Numbered from the stretch's first letter, positions 7,716 to 14,687 are shown. The stretch: 19,172 nucleotides of DNA from JBGPBY01 sp041481485 (GCA_041481485.1 JBGPBY010000072.1:1-19172), one strand, 5' to 3'. Translations and numbers: made by a program. The notes: generated by a model not told the origin, from the sequence alone.

Positions 7716-7759
7716 GGTCTGTCAACCTCATAAAGTCTGTCAATTGACGATTTGACAGA
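7586..7759. repeat. Iteron-like array of TGTCAA / TTGACA motifs
   Basis: Nine exact copies of TGTCAA or its complement lie at 7586, 7626, 7641, 7650, 7666, 7710, 7720, 7738 and 7752, plus a one-mismatch copy at 7744. Six extend to the octamer TCTGTCAA/TTGACAGA (7626, 7648, 7666, 7718, 7736, 7752). Both orientations occur, and the 7736-7759 stretch holds three copies in opposing orientation. About 0.1 exact copies would be expected by chance in this length. The array overlaps the end of the winged-helix gene and the doubtful 81-aa frame. It is a candidate replication origin iteron set or multi-site operator. Confidence 0.85.
7594..7618. other. Strong 10-bp hairpin inside the repeat array
   Basis: AACCCCTTCT pairs perfectly with AGAAGGGGTT around a five-base loop (CTATA), and pairing could continue beyond a one-base bulge. 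No U run follows on either strand, so it does not look like a rho-independent terminator. It lies between repeat copies at 7586 and 7626, which would suit a structured origin or a single-strand initiation site. An mRNA structure that controls the downstream coupled genes is the alternative. Confidence 0.65.
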
Positions 7760-8023
7760 GTTGGGCCGAAAAACCGTCTTCCCGAAGCTTCCGCGGGCTT
7801 CAATCCAGCCGTATCTTTCGAGCATTTTCATCCGGGTTTTTGCAGTGTTGATCGATACGCCCAGGGCATCGCTCAAGGACTTAGCGTCGACATCATTCGA
7901 ATGCACGGCTGTGACAGGTCGTGCCAGCTGAATGGATGGCGCGCGCATGGTCCAAAATGATTCAAGAGCGCGGCGTTCATACTGCGGTCCTTTCCGTAGC
8001 GTTATCCCGTATGCAGATGACAA
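7712..8023 (-). CDS. Winged-helix DNA-binding protein, candidate replication or operon regulator
   Basis: The 103-aa frame has a helix-turn-helix at about residues 48-75 (KSLSDALGVSINTAKTRMKM then LERYGWIEA) and a wing-like ending (GSFGKTVFRPN). The first in-frame start after an upstream stop is TTG at 8023, with GAAGG close before it; an ATG at 7948 would give a 78-aa protein that still holds the whole helix-turn-helix, but lacks a ribosome site. The gene lies directly downstream of the SF3 helicase and between two groups of TGACA/TGTCA repeats, so the protein is the obvious candidate to bind them, acting as initiator or repressor. This link is inference. Confidence 0.65.
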   Translation of the reverse strand: MSSAYGITLRKGPQYERRALESFWTMRAPSIQLARPVTAVHSNDVDAKSLSDALGVSINTAKTRMKMLERYGWIEARGSFGKTVFRPNSVKSSIDRLYEVDRP

Positions 8024-8127
8024 AAACCTTCAATGACAAAAAATGACAGGTTTTTTGCAACATTTTTCCCAACGCGTGCATAAGGAAAAGTTTTGCACTT
8101 TTCTTGTCATTTCTTGTCATTTGTCAC
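8017..8127. repeat. TGACA/TGTCA motifs flanking an AT-rich stretch (possible origin or operator)
   Basis: ATGACA occurs at 8017, 8033 and 8043, and TGTCAT or TGTCAC at 8105, 8115 and 8122; the two groups face each other. The copies at 8105 and 8115 lie in an exact 10-base tandem repeat (TTCTTGTCAT). Between them, 8050-8104 is AT-rich with two TTTTGCA copies (8053, 8091). The segment covers the 83-base gap between the helicase stop and the winged-helix start. The core TGACA is shared with the array at 7586-7759. A duplex-unwinding region or a regulated promoter fits; no good -10/-35 pair was found. Confidence 0.65.
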
Positions 8128-9516
8128 CTCGCAAAGCTGAATGCCGGTCCAAAATCGCCCGGAGGTGATTCGCTCCTCCTGGCATCCCAATCCTTTAAGG
8201 CGTTCCTTGAATTCACTGGCGGAGATCGGCTCAATGTCATTCTCGTGGCAATATGCGTGGTAGGCTTTTTTGAGCGCAGAAATCCCGCACTGTCCATTCA
8301 GTACACACCGGTCTTCAATGAATTCACGCAGCGGTTCAGATTCAGCGCGCCAGTTCGCCACGGCGTTATTTATTTCTTCTGGACGATCCAGACCGGACTT
8401 GAACCAATCCACGGCGCCGGCAACCATCCAGGCGAGAATCCCCTCGGCTTCGGCTTTCAACTTAAAGAGGAGTTCGCGGTCCTGTTCGGCCTTGGGAATG
8501 GTGACTTCGAACGGAACAAGGACCAGCCGATTCCAGATCGCGTTATCCGTTCCGGTCACTTTCGGTTTGTGATTGGCATCCAGAAATAATTTGTGAGTTT
8601 CCGGAAACTCAACGGGATTCTCGTATTTTCTGACGGCTTTGATTCGTCCCATGCCCTGCGTGATGCGTTTGAGCCGGCCTTCGGCAAGGCGTTGCCCTCT
8701 CTCTGTCTCCGACGTCATGACGAACCGGGCACCGCGGAGGTCCGCCAGATCCGCCTGCTGATTGTTCGATTCATGCCTGGTCATCAAGGAGTCGATCTGA
8801 AGAAGAACTGCGTACTCATCCAGAAAGTACCGGATCAATTCGAGCAATGTCGTCTTCCCGTTATTCCCACCGCCATGAAAAATGAAGGCGCACTTTTCAG
8901 ATGTGTGGCCGGTGCAGGAGTATCCGAACGCCCGCTGGAGTAGCCCGCCCAATTTTTTGGCGCGGCCTTCGGATTGATCGTTGCCCATAATGCGGCCGAG
9001 GAAGCTGCGGAATACTGGGCTCTGTGCATCGAGGCAGTAGTTATGACGCACTACCTTTGTGATGAATTGCTGCCCGTCATGCTTATGCAGGATTCCGGTG
9101 CGCAGGTCTACCGTCCCATTCATAAAATTCAGCAACGCCGGATCCGAGTCCAGTTCTGATGCGTGAATCGCAAGGTCGGGACGTGCCATGGCGAGCGCGC
9201 CATTGATGGGTTTCTCGTTCAATGATGCCCGTGCGAATTTCTCAGCCCCGGTGTTTTGCATTTCAATGGCTTCCTGCAGGAACCGCATCATGGTCAGTTT
9301 CGCCAGGTGCTTTGCCCGCTCGGTTGTATCCAGCTCCCACTTGATACCGTTCCAGATCAGAAATTTCTTGAATTCGTGGCAATAGCGGATACGCCCGCGA
9401 TTCACTGCGATAATGCGTTCGGCATTACCAAAATCGTTGTAAAGCTGACACAGAAGGGTCGGCTCGTCCGGCGGGGCTAAAGCGTCCAGTGCAGATTCAG
9501 GAACGGTAAACGTCAT
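8107..9516 (-). CDS. D5/P4-type superfamily 3 replicative helicase
   Basis: This 469-aa protein should unwind DNA to replicate the element. Residues 25-190 match the D5_N region (LNFMNGTVDLRTG). The SF3 ATPase follows: Walker A GGGNNGKTT (about 215-223), Walker B region ARFVMTSETE (about 263-272), motif C KLFLDANHKP (about 309-318) and arginine finger IWNRLVLVPF (about 327-336). A P4-type C-terminal domain follows (FIEDRCVL, AYHAYCHEND). The ATG at 9516 is chosen because it overlaps the primase-protein stop as ATGA; a GTG at 9537 would add seven residues. It lacks the primase catalytic domain found in phage P4 alpha; the zinc ribbon is encoded separately upstream. Confidence 0.92.
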   Translation of the reverse strand: MTFTVPESALDALAPPDEPTLLCQLYNDFGNAERIIAVNRGRIRYCHEFKKFLIWNGIKWELDTTERAKHLAKLTMMRFLQEAIEMQNTGAEKFARASLNEKPINGALAMARPDLAIHASELDSDPALLNFMNGTVDLRTGILHKHDGQQFITKVVRHNYCLDAQSPVFRSFLGRIMGNDQSEGRAKKLGGLLQRAFGYSCTGHTSEKCAFIFHGGGNNGKTTLLELIRYFLDEYAVLLQIDSLMTRHESNNQQADLADLRGARFVMTSETERGQRLAEGRLKRITQGMGRIKAVRKYENPVEFPETHKLFLDANHKPKVTGTDNAIWNRLVLVPFEVTIPKAEQDRELLFKLKAEAEGILAWMVAGAVDWFKSGLDRPEEINNAVANWRAESEPLREFIEDRCVLNGQCGISALKKAYHAYCHENDIEPISASEFKERLKGLGCQEERITSGRFWTGIQLCEVTNDKK

Positions 9517-10049
9517 TTCCCCTGCGCCTTCTGCCACATTTCGAAGATGCCTTCCATGTCATCGCTGTTCAGGACCTCGAAATCCTCGTCACATTGCTGG
9601 CGTAATGCGACAGCCCTACCCAGAAGACTCCATAGCGCCCCTTCGGCTTCCGGATTGACTCCAGCCGCCGCCTTTCCCATGCTCTGAATCGTCGCGGCCG
9701 CGTAGTCGATTTCGCTGTTAACGAGTCGGCGAACTTTGCAGACAACCTTTAAATACCGGTTGCGCCATGACAGAAGATTCCGGCGGGCCCGAGCCTGACG
9801 TTCTTGATGAGGGTCGATCGGCATTCGTGAAGAATCGAAGAGCTCCGCCGCCGATTTCATTCCGAGTGCGTCCAGGATGTTTTTCAGTGAGCATCCACCA
9901 AAGCAATGGAGAATCACCTTGCCATCCACGTATTCAGCGGCAAGAGAGTTGTCGGAATGCCCCTGATGTGCGGGACATCGGCCGCGCCATTTGTTCTCAC
10001 CAGCGCGGTGCATATCCAGCAACTGGACAATCCTTTCCGCGGCGTTCAT
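9513..10049 (-). CDS. Stand-alone primase zinc-ribbon (CHC2-like) protein
   Basis: The 178-aa protein has a DnaG-like zinc motif: CPAH (C25, H28), then LHCFGGCSLKNIL (C49, C53), followed by the LGM that often ends this domain. In primases this domain binds template DNA. The rest (about 65-178) is helical with no TOPRIM or archaeo-eukaryotic primase motifs visible, so no catalytic primase domain is present in it. It overlaps the 76-aa gene before it and the helicase after it by four bases each (ATGA), so it is made in step with the helicase. It may act as a DNA-binding partner of the helicase or of a host primase. Confidence 0.8.
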   Translation of the reverse strand: MNAAERIVQLLDMHRAGENKWRGRCPAHQGHSDNSLAAEYVDGKVILHCFGGCSLKNILDALGMKSAAELFDSSRMPIDPHQERQARARRNLLSWRNRYLKVVCKVRRLVNSEIDYAAATIQSMGKAAAGVNPEAEGALWSLLGRAVALRQQCDEDFEVLNSDDMEGIFEMWQKAQGK

Positions 10050-10276
10050 TGGAAAAGTTCTCCGGTACCATCTTCCACCGTGGCCGCCGCCGATTCTGCA
10101 GAGGTCGCCCCGGCTATTTTTTTAAACTGCCGCCGTCTGGCGCGTTCGGCGCGTTCTTTCCCGCGGAGTTCAGACATGTAGCGTTTGTGGTCTTCAAACC
10201 ACAGGATCCAGAACGACAAAGCGCGGCATTGCTCAGAGAGCGCTGGTGTATGTGCAGCCTGGGGAGCCGGATCCAT
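10046..10276 (-). CDS. Small hypothetical protein between AlpA and the primase zinc-ribbon protein
   Basis: This 76-aa protein has no recognised domain. The central part is a very basic helix (SELRGKERAERARRRQFKK), preceded by an aromatic segment (FWILWFEDHKRYM). Its ATG shares one base with the AlpA stop (TAATG), and its own stop overlaps the primase-protein start (ATGA), which is the main evidence that it is translated. It may be a small nucleic-acid-binding accessory of the replication module, but this is inference from composition and place. Confidence 0.6.
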   Translation of the reverse strand: MDPAPQAAHTPALSEQCRALSFWILWFEDHKRYMSELRGKERAERARRRQFKKIAGATSAESAAATVEDGTGELFQ

Positions 10277-10521
10277 TACGCGGTCTTCTCAAACGATTCG
10301 ATCAAGTCGCGGACTGATTTCGCTTTCCAGGCCACAGTGTTGGGTCCAAGCCTTACCGGGGCAGGAAAACGGCCGCTCTTGACTCCGTTCCACCATGTCG
10401 ACTTCGACACCGGGAACACATGAAGGATCAGTTGAAGGCGAACAAAGCCATCGAGCGGCAGAATTGCCGGGGATGGCTCTTTGGATGTATTTGTTTTTGA
10501 TTGGACGTTAGTGGATGCCAT
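10276..10521 (-). CDS. AlpA-family helix-turn-helix regulator
   Basis: The 81-aa protein matches the AlpA pattern: GFVRLQLILHVFPVSKSTWW forms the helix-turn-helix, then GRFPAPVRLGPNTVAW and a final helix KSVRDLIESFE. AlpA-type proteins in P4-like elements act as transcription regulators and excision factors near the integrase. Here it heads the replication operon and is coupled to the 76-aa gene by a TAATG junction. No good ribosome site precedes the ATG. An interrupted palindrome starts one base upstream of the start codon and could be its own operator. The first 20 residues are polar and probably disordered. Confidence 0.88.
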   Translation of the reverse strand: MASTNVQSKTNTSKEPSPAILPLDGFVRLQLILHVFPVSKSTWWNGVKSGRFPAPVRLGPNTVAWKAKSVRDLIESFEKTA

Positions 10522-10546
10522 GCGGGCATCATGTATCGATACCCGC
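10522..10546. promoter_or_regulatory. Interrupted palindrome at the AlpA start (candidate operator)
   Basis: GCGGG at 10522-10526 faces CCCGC at 10542-10546, with inner ATC/GAT pairs at 10528-10530 and 10538-10540. A perfect 10-bp palindrome GTATCGATAC lies inside (10533-10542). It directly precedes the AlpA start codon, so a bound protein would block transcription or translation of the replication operon. The TTGATA at about 10600 on the minus strand is a possible -35, but no convincing -10 accompanies it. Confidence 0.4.
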
Positions 10547-10613
10547 GAAAATCTCGTTACCGAACTGGCACGAAGTTAACTAACAGCAGTCAGCGAGTAT
10601 CAATTGAGAAGTG

Positions 10614-11249
10614 CTATTGGAAGGTCCGAAGGCTCCGGAGCTCTTCTGGCCGTCTTAGTCCAAGCGTATGAAGTGCACTTCGAAGATGGCCATCTTCCCA
10701 TTCAACAGGTGGGTTTAGATATTGGAGAAACTCGAGGATTTGCGCATTGCTGAATGTCCAGAGAGCTCGACGTAGCGCTGGCCTTGTAAACTGAAAATTC
10801 CAGTTCATGTAAAGAAACGCCTTTGCGTGAACATTTTTCAAGGCCCTGGCATCAAAGCCGCATTCTTTGATGCGGGCGCTGGCAAGGTTCTGAATGAATT
10901 CCGCGTCGCGGGCTTCATTCGCCATAGTGATCCGGGCGGCGATTTGAGGTGGAAGAATGTGAGGCTTCAGCAGCCCCACGATCTTAAGCATCCCCTGATC
11001 GCCCGCATTCATCAGGTCGTCGAATGATCTCTGGAATTTAAGCACACAGAGAAAATTCGTCAGGGTTTTCTTATATTGCATTTTCAGAACTAGCCGACAC
11101 TCTGCGGAATCTCGAACAACATTTTCGCTTTGGATCCATGCGTTGACCACGCTGTCGACGAGGCAAGTATCCAGGACATATCCTGCAGTTCTTTGGTGTC
11201 TCTGTTTCCGAGCGTCCCTTTTTTTCGCAGACAACGATTGAATTGGCAT
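10614..11249 (-). CDS. Unrecognised 211-aa protein between integrase and AlpA
   Basis: No family is recognised. The N-terminus is basic (KKRDARKQRHQR), and the rest is helical with no signal peptide, membrane segment or obvious catalytic motif. The start is supported by GGAGG about five bases before the ATG. Cysteines are scattered, not paired. The gene ends 92 bases before AlpA, so it is less tightly coupled than its neighbours. In P4-like elements the integrase-side interval often carries accessory or defence cargo; this position makes it a candidate, but nothing in the protein shows such a function. It could equally be an immunity or regulatory gene. Confidence 0.72.
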   Translation of the reverse strand: MPIQSLSAKKRDARKQRHQRTAGYVLDTCLVDSVVNAWIQSENVVRDSAECRLVLKMQYKKTLTNFLCVLKFQRSFDDLMNAGDQGMLKIVGLLKPHILPPQIAARITMANEARDAEFIQNLASARIKECGFDARALKNVHAKAFLYMNWNFQFTRPALRRALWTFSNAQILEFLQYLNPPVEWEDGHLRSALHTLGLRRPEELRSLRTFQ

Positions 11250-11301
11250 CCCGCCTCCGAGCGGTTGAAGAGGGCGGATCCGATTTCGGAGAACCGGGCT
11301 C

Positions 11302-11335
11302 GCGTTCGAACGCTACCCGCCCTTGAACAGTTCAA
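11302..11335. promoter_or_regulatory. Palindromes in the gap after the integrase gene
   Basis: The 109-base gap between the integrase stop and the 211-aa gene holds a perfect 12-bp palindrome, GCGTTCGAACGC (11302-11313), and a shorter one, TTGAA-cag-TTCAA (11323-11335). These may be operator sites for the 211-aa gene. No convincing promoter was found beside them. Confidence 0.3.
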
Positions 11336-11358
11336 CGATACAAAGCCGGATTCCCAGA

Positions 11359-12579
11359 TCAGGTCCGTCCGGCGAGAGAAACGACCTTTGAACTCGGCGT
11401 TGCCGTGGCGAACCGCTCCCACTGATCCATGAGTTTTCGGCGTTGTTCAAGGAATGACGTGCGCAGATAACTCCGCTCAATACCCCTGACTGTGTGTGCC
11501 ATGCTGGCCTCGATAACGAGGTGGTCGAATTGTGTTGTTTCCTGCGCCCAGGTCTTAAAGGTGCTCCGGAAGCCATGCCCAGTAAGGTCGCCATGTCCCA
11601 TGCGTCGAAGTGCCATAAGAAAGGCGGTATTGCTCAGCGGCCGTCCGGCATTCCTCCCGGGGAACACGATTGACGCGTCGTTGAATTCCTTCGCGAGCCT
11701 CAGTATTTCAATCGCACGGTTCGATAGTGGGACTTGATGGTCCTTTTTCATCTTCATGCGGGCCGCGGGAATCGTCCACATTCTCTTATCCAAATCAATC
11801 TCTGTCCAGACGGCTTCCATGGTTTCCGACGTCCGGGACGCCGTCAGGATCATGAACTCGAAGGCGAGCTTCACGGAAAGCGCGGCACTCAGAGTTCTCA
11901 GTTTCTTAATGAAGTCTGGCAGCAGTGGGAAGGGAAGTCCTTCGTGATGCTTTTCCGCACCGTTCTGCTTTGGCAATACTGCCCGGATCTGGTCACAGGG
12001 ATTGGGAAGGTCCATCTTTATCCCGTTCGGGTAAATCGACCGATGGCCATTAGCGGCGCCGTAGTCCAGGATTTTCTTGACGCGGCGCAGCGCCCGTTTC
12101 GCCGTTTCGGGAATCGAATTCCATATCGGCCCAATCGCCCGCAGGACATCCGCGGAATCCACATGATCGATACGTTTGCTTCCAAATTCCGGGAACACGT
12201 ACTTTCGTAAGACCTCGAGCCAGTTGTAGGCGTGGTCTTTGTCCTTCAGCGTTTCTTTGAGCGCGGCATGGTATTCGACAGCCATAGTCTCGAACGTCGG
12301 AATAGTCGTCTGTAGCTTTTTGAGCCGCCGCTCTTCGATAACGTTTTCGCCCTTGCGCGCCCGCGAACGCAGCCGGGCGGCCTCGTCCCTGGCTTCTGCA
12401 AGAGACGTTGTCGAGAGTGAGCCGAGGCCGATCTCGCAGCGTTTACCCGCGACCATGGTTCGCAGAATCCATGAACGTGAGCCGGATGGCTCAACATTGA
12501 GATACAGCCCATCGCCATCACCGTGTTTTCCCGCCGGCAGCTTCTTGAGAGAGACTGGCGCTAATTTCCTTCCCGCCAT
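11359..12579 (-). CDS. int: P4-type tyrosine recombinase (integrase)
   Basis: The 406-aa integrase cuts and joins the element at the tRNA gene. The N-terminal DUF4102-like domain is seen in DGDGLYLNVEPSGSRSW. The catalytic residues are R249 (TASRTSE), H335 and R338 (HGFRSTFKTWAQE), H362 (MAHTV) and Y371 (RSYLRT), followed by the typical RRKLMDQW. The ATG at 12579 is chosen over a TTG ten codons upstream because it has GGAAAGGAT before it and matches the family's usual start. It is encoded about 150 bases from the tRNA 3' end. All catalytic residues are present, so it looks functional. Confidence 0.93.
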   Translation of the reverse strand: MAGRKLAPVSLKKLPAGKHGDGDGLYLNVEPSGSRSWILRTMVAGKRCEIGLGSLSTTSLAEARDEAARLRSRARKGENVIEERRLKKLQTTIPTFETMAVEYHAALKETLKDKDHAYNWLEVLRKYVFPEFGSKRIDHVDSADVLRAIGPIWNSIPETAKRALRRVKKILDYGAANGHRSIYPNGIKMDLPNPCDQIRAVLPKQNGAEKHHEGLPFPLLPDFIKKLRTLSAALSVKLAFEFMILTASRTSETMEAVWTEIDLDKRMWTIPAARMKMKKDHQVPLSNRAIEILRLAKEFNDASIVFPGRNAGRPLSNTAFLMALRRMGHGDLTGHGFRSTFKTWAQETTQFDHLVIEASMAHTVRGIERSYLRTSFLEQRRKLMDQWERFATATPSSKVVSLAGRT

Positions 12580-12594
12580 AGTGGAATATCCTTT

Positions 12595-12632
12595 CCGCCA
12601 ATTTACCAACCAAGTTTGGCGGGATGACTATA
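12595..12632 (-). promoter_or_regulatory. Integrase leader: inverted repeat and possible -10 box
   Basis: A perfect 7-bp inverted repeat (CCGCCAA at 12595-12601, TTGGCGG at 12616-12622) with a 14-base spacer lies next to the integrase ribosome site. On the minus strand TATAGT (12627-12632) could be a -10 box; its -35 partner (TGTCCA, spacer about 18) is poor. TGGAC repeats at 12641 and 12651 could be integrase arm sites. All assignments are tentative. Confidence 0.3.
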
Positions 12633-12728
12633 TCTTCGGCTGGACGGGACTGGACAGGTTATTTCATGAAAGGCCGGATTTTATTGAAGAAAGTGGACTC
12701 GGATGGATTCGTCTGGATACCATCTAAA

Positions 12729-12751
12729 CGTCCCGTACGGGATTTGAACCC
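12729..12751. other. attR: Likely attachment site overlapping the tRNA-Glu 3' end
   Basis: P4-type integrases usually recombine within the 3' part of a tRNA gene, and this integrase is adjacent to exactly that end. The tRNA is complete, so the element must carry a copy of the 3' part that restores it. The exact core cannot be set because the other junction is outside the window. The choice of attR over attL is arbitrary. Confidence 0.5.
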
Positions 12752-12803
12752 GTGTTACAGCCTTGAAAGGGCCGTGTCCTGGACCGGGCTAGACGAACGG
12801 GAC
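12729..12803 (-). tRNA. tRNA-Glu (anticodon UUC)
   Basis: Read on the minus strand, the 7-bp acceptor stem GTCCCGT/ACGGGAC is perfect, with discriminator G at 12729. The anticodon loop is CTTTCAA, giving UUC (12765-12767) for glutamate. The T arm contains GGTTCAAATCC and the D arm GTCTAG. CCA is not encoded. A possible TACAAT -10 box lies upstream on the minus strand (12827-12832). The gene is intact despite the adjoining integrated element. Confidence 0.95.
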
Positions 12804-12893
12804 AGTCCTTCACACGTCAACCAGTGATTGTAACCGGAAAGGAATCGAATCTTCTGCAAAAAGATTGGGGCGGATCAAGGATAATGGGAGGTT

Positions 12894-14687
12894 ATGAGTA
12901 CTGACGGAATTCGCAACATTGCAATCATCGCCCACGTCGACCACGGTAAAACCACGCTCGTCGACGCCATGCTTCGCCAGAGCGGCATATTTCGATCCAA
13001 TGAAGAAGTGGCCGAGCGCGTCATGGACTCCAATGACCTCGAGCGCGAACGGGGAATCACCATTCTGGCGAAGACCACCGGGATTCGCTATCACGGAACA
13101 AAAATCAACATCGTCGACACACCGGGCCACAGTGACTTCGGCGGCGAAGTGGAACGCGCGCTGAAAATCGTCGACGGCGTCCTGCTGCTGGTCGACGCCA
13201 GCGAAGGACCGTTGCCTCAAACCCGCTATGTCCTCATGAAAGCGCTGGAGGCGCGGCTCCCGGTCGTCGCCGTGATCAACAAGATCGACCGTCCGGACGC
13301 GCGAGTTCAGGAAGTGCAGAACGAACTGTTCGATCTATTTATCGATCTGGATGCGAACGAAGCCCAGCTGGATTTCCCGACGATATTTGCAAATGCCCGC
13401 GCCGGAATCGCAAAAAATTCTCTGGATGAAGAATCGGGGAATCTGCAGCCATTGTTCGAAGCGATCATTAAGCATATTCCGGCACCACAGGGCGCGCCGG
13501 ATGCGGTGCTGCAGTTGCTGGTCGCAAACCTGGACTACAGCGAATACCTGGGCCGCATGGCAATCGGCCGCGTGTTCAATGGCACGCTTAATCTCGGTGA
13601 CGAAGTCGGCATCATGAAACTCGATGGCTCGATGCAGAAAACCAAAATCACGAAGTTATATTCGTTCGAAGGTCTCAAGCGCGTCGACGAGAAGATCGGA
13701 ATTCCGGGAGACATCCTGGCAATTGCCGGCGTCGAGGGAATCAACATCGGGGAAACCATCACCAGCGCCGAAACTCCGGAAGCGCTTCCGAAGATTCAGA
13801 TCGATGAACCCACGATCGCCATGATCTTTACGATCAACACGTCGCCGTTTGCCGGACGTGAAGGCCAGTATGTGACGTCGCGGAATCTGCGCGAGCGGCT
13901 GGAGAAGGAGTTGCTCACGAACGTTTCCATCCGGGTGGAACAGTCCGGCGGCCCGGAATCGTTTCGCGTGATGGGGCGCGGGGAATTGCAGCTGGCGATT
14001 CTGATTGAGACGATGCGCCGCGAAGGATACGAACTGATGTTGGGCAAGCCGGAGATCCTGACAAAGGAAGTGAACGGGGAGATTCACGAACCTTTGGAGC
14101 TTTTGATTGTGGATTGCCCGGAAATTTTCATGGGCGTTGTGATCGAGAAGCTGGGGGCGCGGAAGGGCAAGATCAAGAAAATGGTGAATCACGGGTCGGG
14201 CCGCGTGCGGTTGGAATTCGATATTCCGACGCGGGGACTGATCGGGCTTCGGAGCTCAATTCTGACCGACACGCGCGGAACCGCGATTCTCAACAGTCTG
14301 TTCAGTGGATATATCGTCTGGCAGGGGGATATCGCGACACGGCCGCAGGGATCGCTGGTGGCGGATCGTTCGGGGAAGGCGACGTCCTATGCGATCTGGA
14401 ATCTGCAGGAGCGCGGGGAGATCCTCATTGCTCCGGGGACTGAGGTGTATGAAGGCATGATTGTCGGTGAGAATGCGCGCGATGTGGATATGGATGTCAA
14501 CATCGTCAAAGAGAAAAAGCTCACCAACATGCGCGCGTCCACGGCGGATGAGGCGATCCGGCTGGTGTCGCCGAGGATTCTGAATCTGGAGCAGGCAATC
14601 GAGTTTATTCGAGACGACGAGTATGTGGAGACAACACCGAAGTCCATACGGTTGCGGAAAAAGATCCTGCAGGCGAATAAGCGGTAG
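12894..14687 (+). CDS. typA: Translational GTPase TypA/BipA
   Basis: This 597-aa ribosome-binding GTPase belongs to the elongation-factor family and helps 50S assembly and stress or cold adaptation. G1 is AHVDHGKTT (about 13-21), G2 RERGITI, G3 DTPGHSDFGGEV (about 75-86) and G4 NKIDRPDAR (about 129-137). EF-G-like domains and the TypA-specific C-terminal domain follow (SLVADRSGKATSYAIWNLQ, EFIRDDEYVETTPKSIRLRK). Length and ending match the family. The ATG follows GGGAGG at good spacing. It diverges from the tRNA gene with 90 bases between them. It is a conserved host housekeeping gene. Confidence 0.97.
   Translation: MSTDGIRNIAIIAHVDHGKTTLVDAMLRQSGIFRSNEEVAERVMDSNDLERERGITILAKTTGIRYHGTKINIVDTPGHSDFGGEVERALKIVDGVLLLVDASEGPLPQTRYVLMKALEARLPVVAVINKIDRPDARVQEVQNELFDLFIDLDANEAQLDFPTIFANARAGIAKNSLDEESGNLQPLFEAIIKHIPAPQGAPDAVLQLLVANLDYSEYLGRMAIGRVFNGTLNLGDEVGIMKLDGSMQKTKITKLYSFEGLKRVDEKIGIPGDILAIAGVEGINIGETITSAETPEALPKIQIDEPTIAMIFTINTSPFAGREGQYVTSRNLRERLEKELLTNVSIRVEQSGGPESFRVMGRGELQLAILIETMRREGYELMLGKPEILTKEVNGEIHEPLELLIVDCPEIFMGVVIEKLGARKGKIKKMVNHGSGRVRLEFDIPTRGLIGLRSSILTDTRGTAILNSLFSGYIVWQGDIATRPQGSLVADRSGKATSYAIWNLQERGEILIAPGTEVYEGMIVGENARDVDMDVNIVKEKKLTNMRASTADEAIRLVSPRILNLEQAIEFIRDDEYVETTPKSIRLRKKILQANKR

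Larger units (their letters stand above)
1..12751 (-). mobile_element. Integrated phage-like or satellite-like element (partial, left end outside window)
   Basis: All supported genes from the left edge to the integrase lie on the minus strand. The integrase starts about 150 bases from the 3' end of tRNA-Glu, the usual arrangement for P4-type integrases that target tRNA 3' ends. The content is integrase, AlpA regulator, primase zinc ribbon, SF3 helicase, P27-type small terminase, tape-measure protein and S49 protease. Large terminase, portal and capsid genes are not in the visible part. The right boundary is placed inside the 3' part of the tRNA by inference. The left attachment site is not in the window and no second copy of the tRNA 3' end was seen. 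It could be a full prophage with a permuted order, a decayed prophage or a satellite. Confidence 0.88.

Noticed and set aside
7588..7803. 71-aa open frame on the minus strand
   Set aside because: It overlaps the winged-helix gene and the repeat array in another frame and has no domain or good ribosome site.
7586..8127. The TGTCAA/TGACA repeats as a CRISPR array
   Set aside because: The units are 6-8 bases in mixed orientation with irregular spacing, unlike CRISPR repeats of about 24-37 bases.
9767..10423. 218-aa open frame on the plus strand
   Set aside because: It is antisense to the primase zinc-ribbon, 76-aa and AlpA genes, which all have clear family or coupling support.
12624..12827. 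67-aa open frame across the tRNA gene
   Set aside because: It reads through the antisense of tRNA-Glu and has no domain support.
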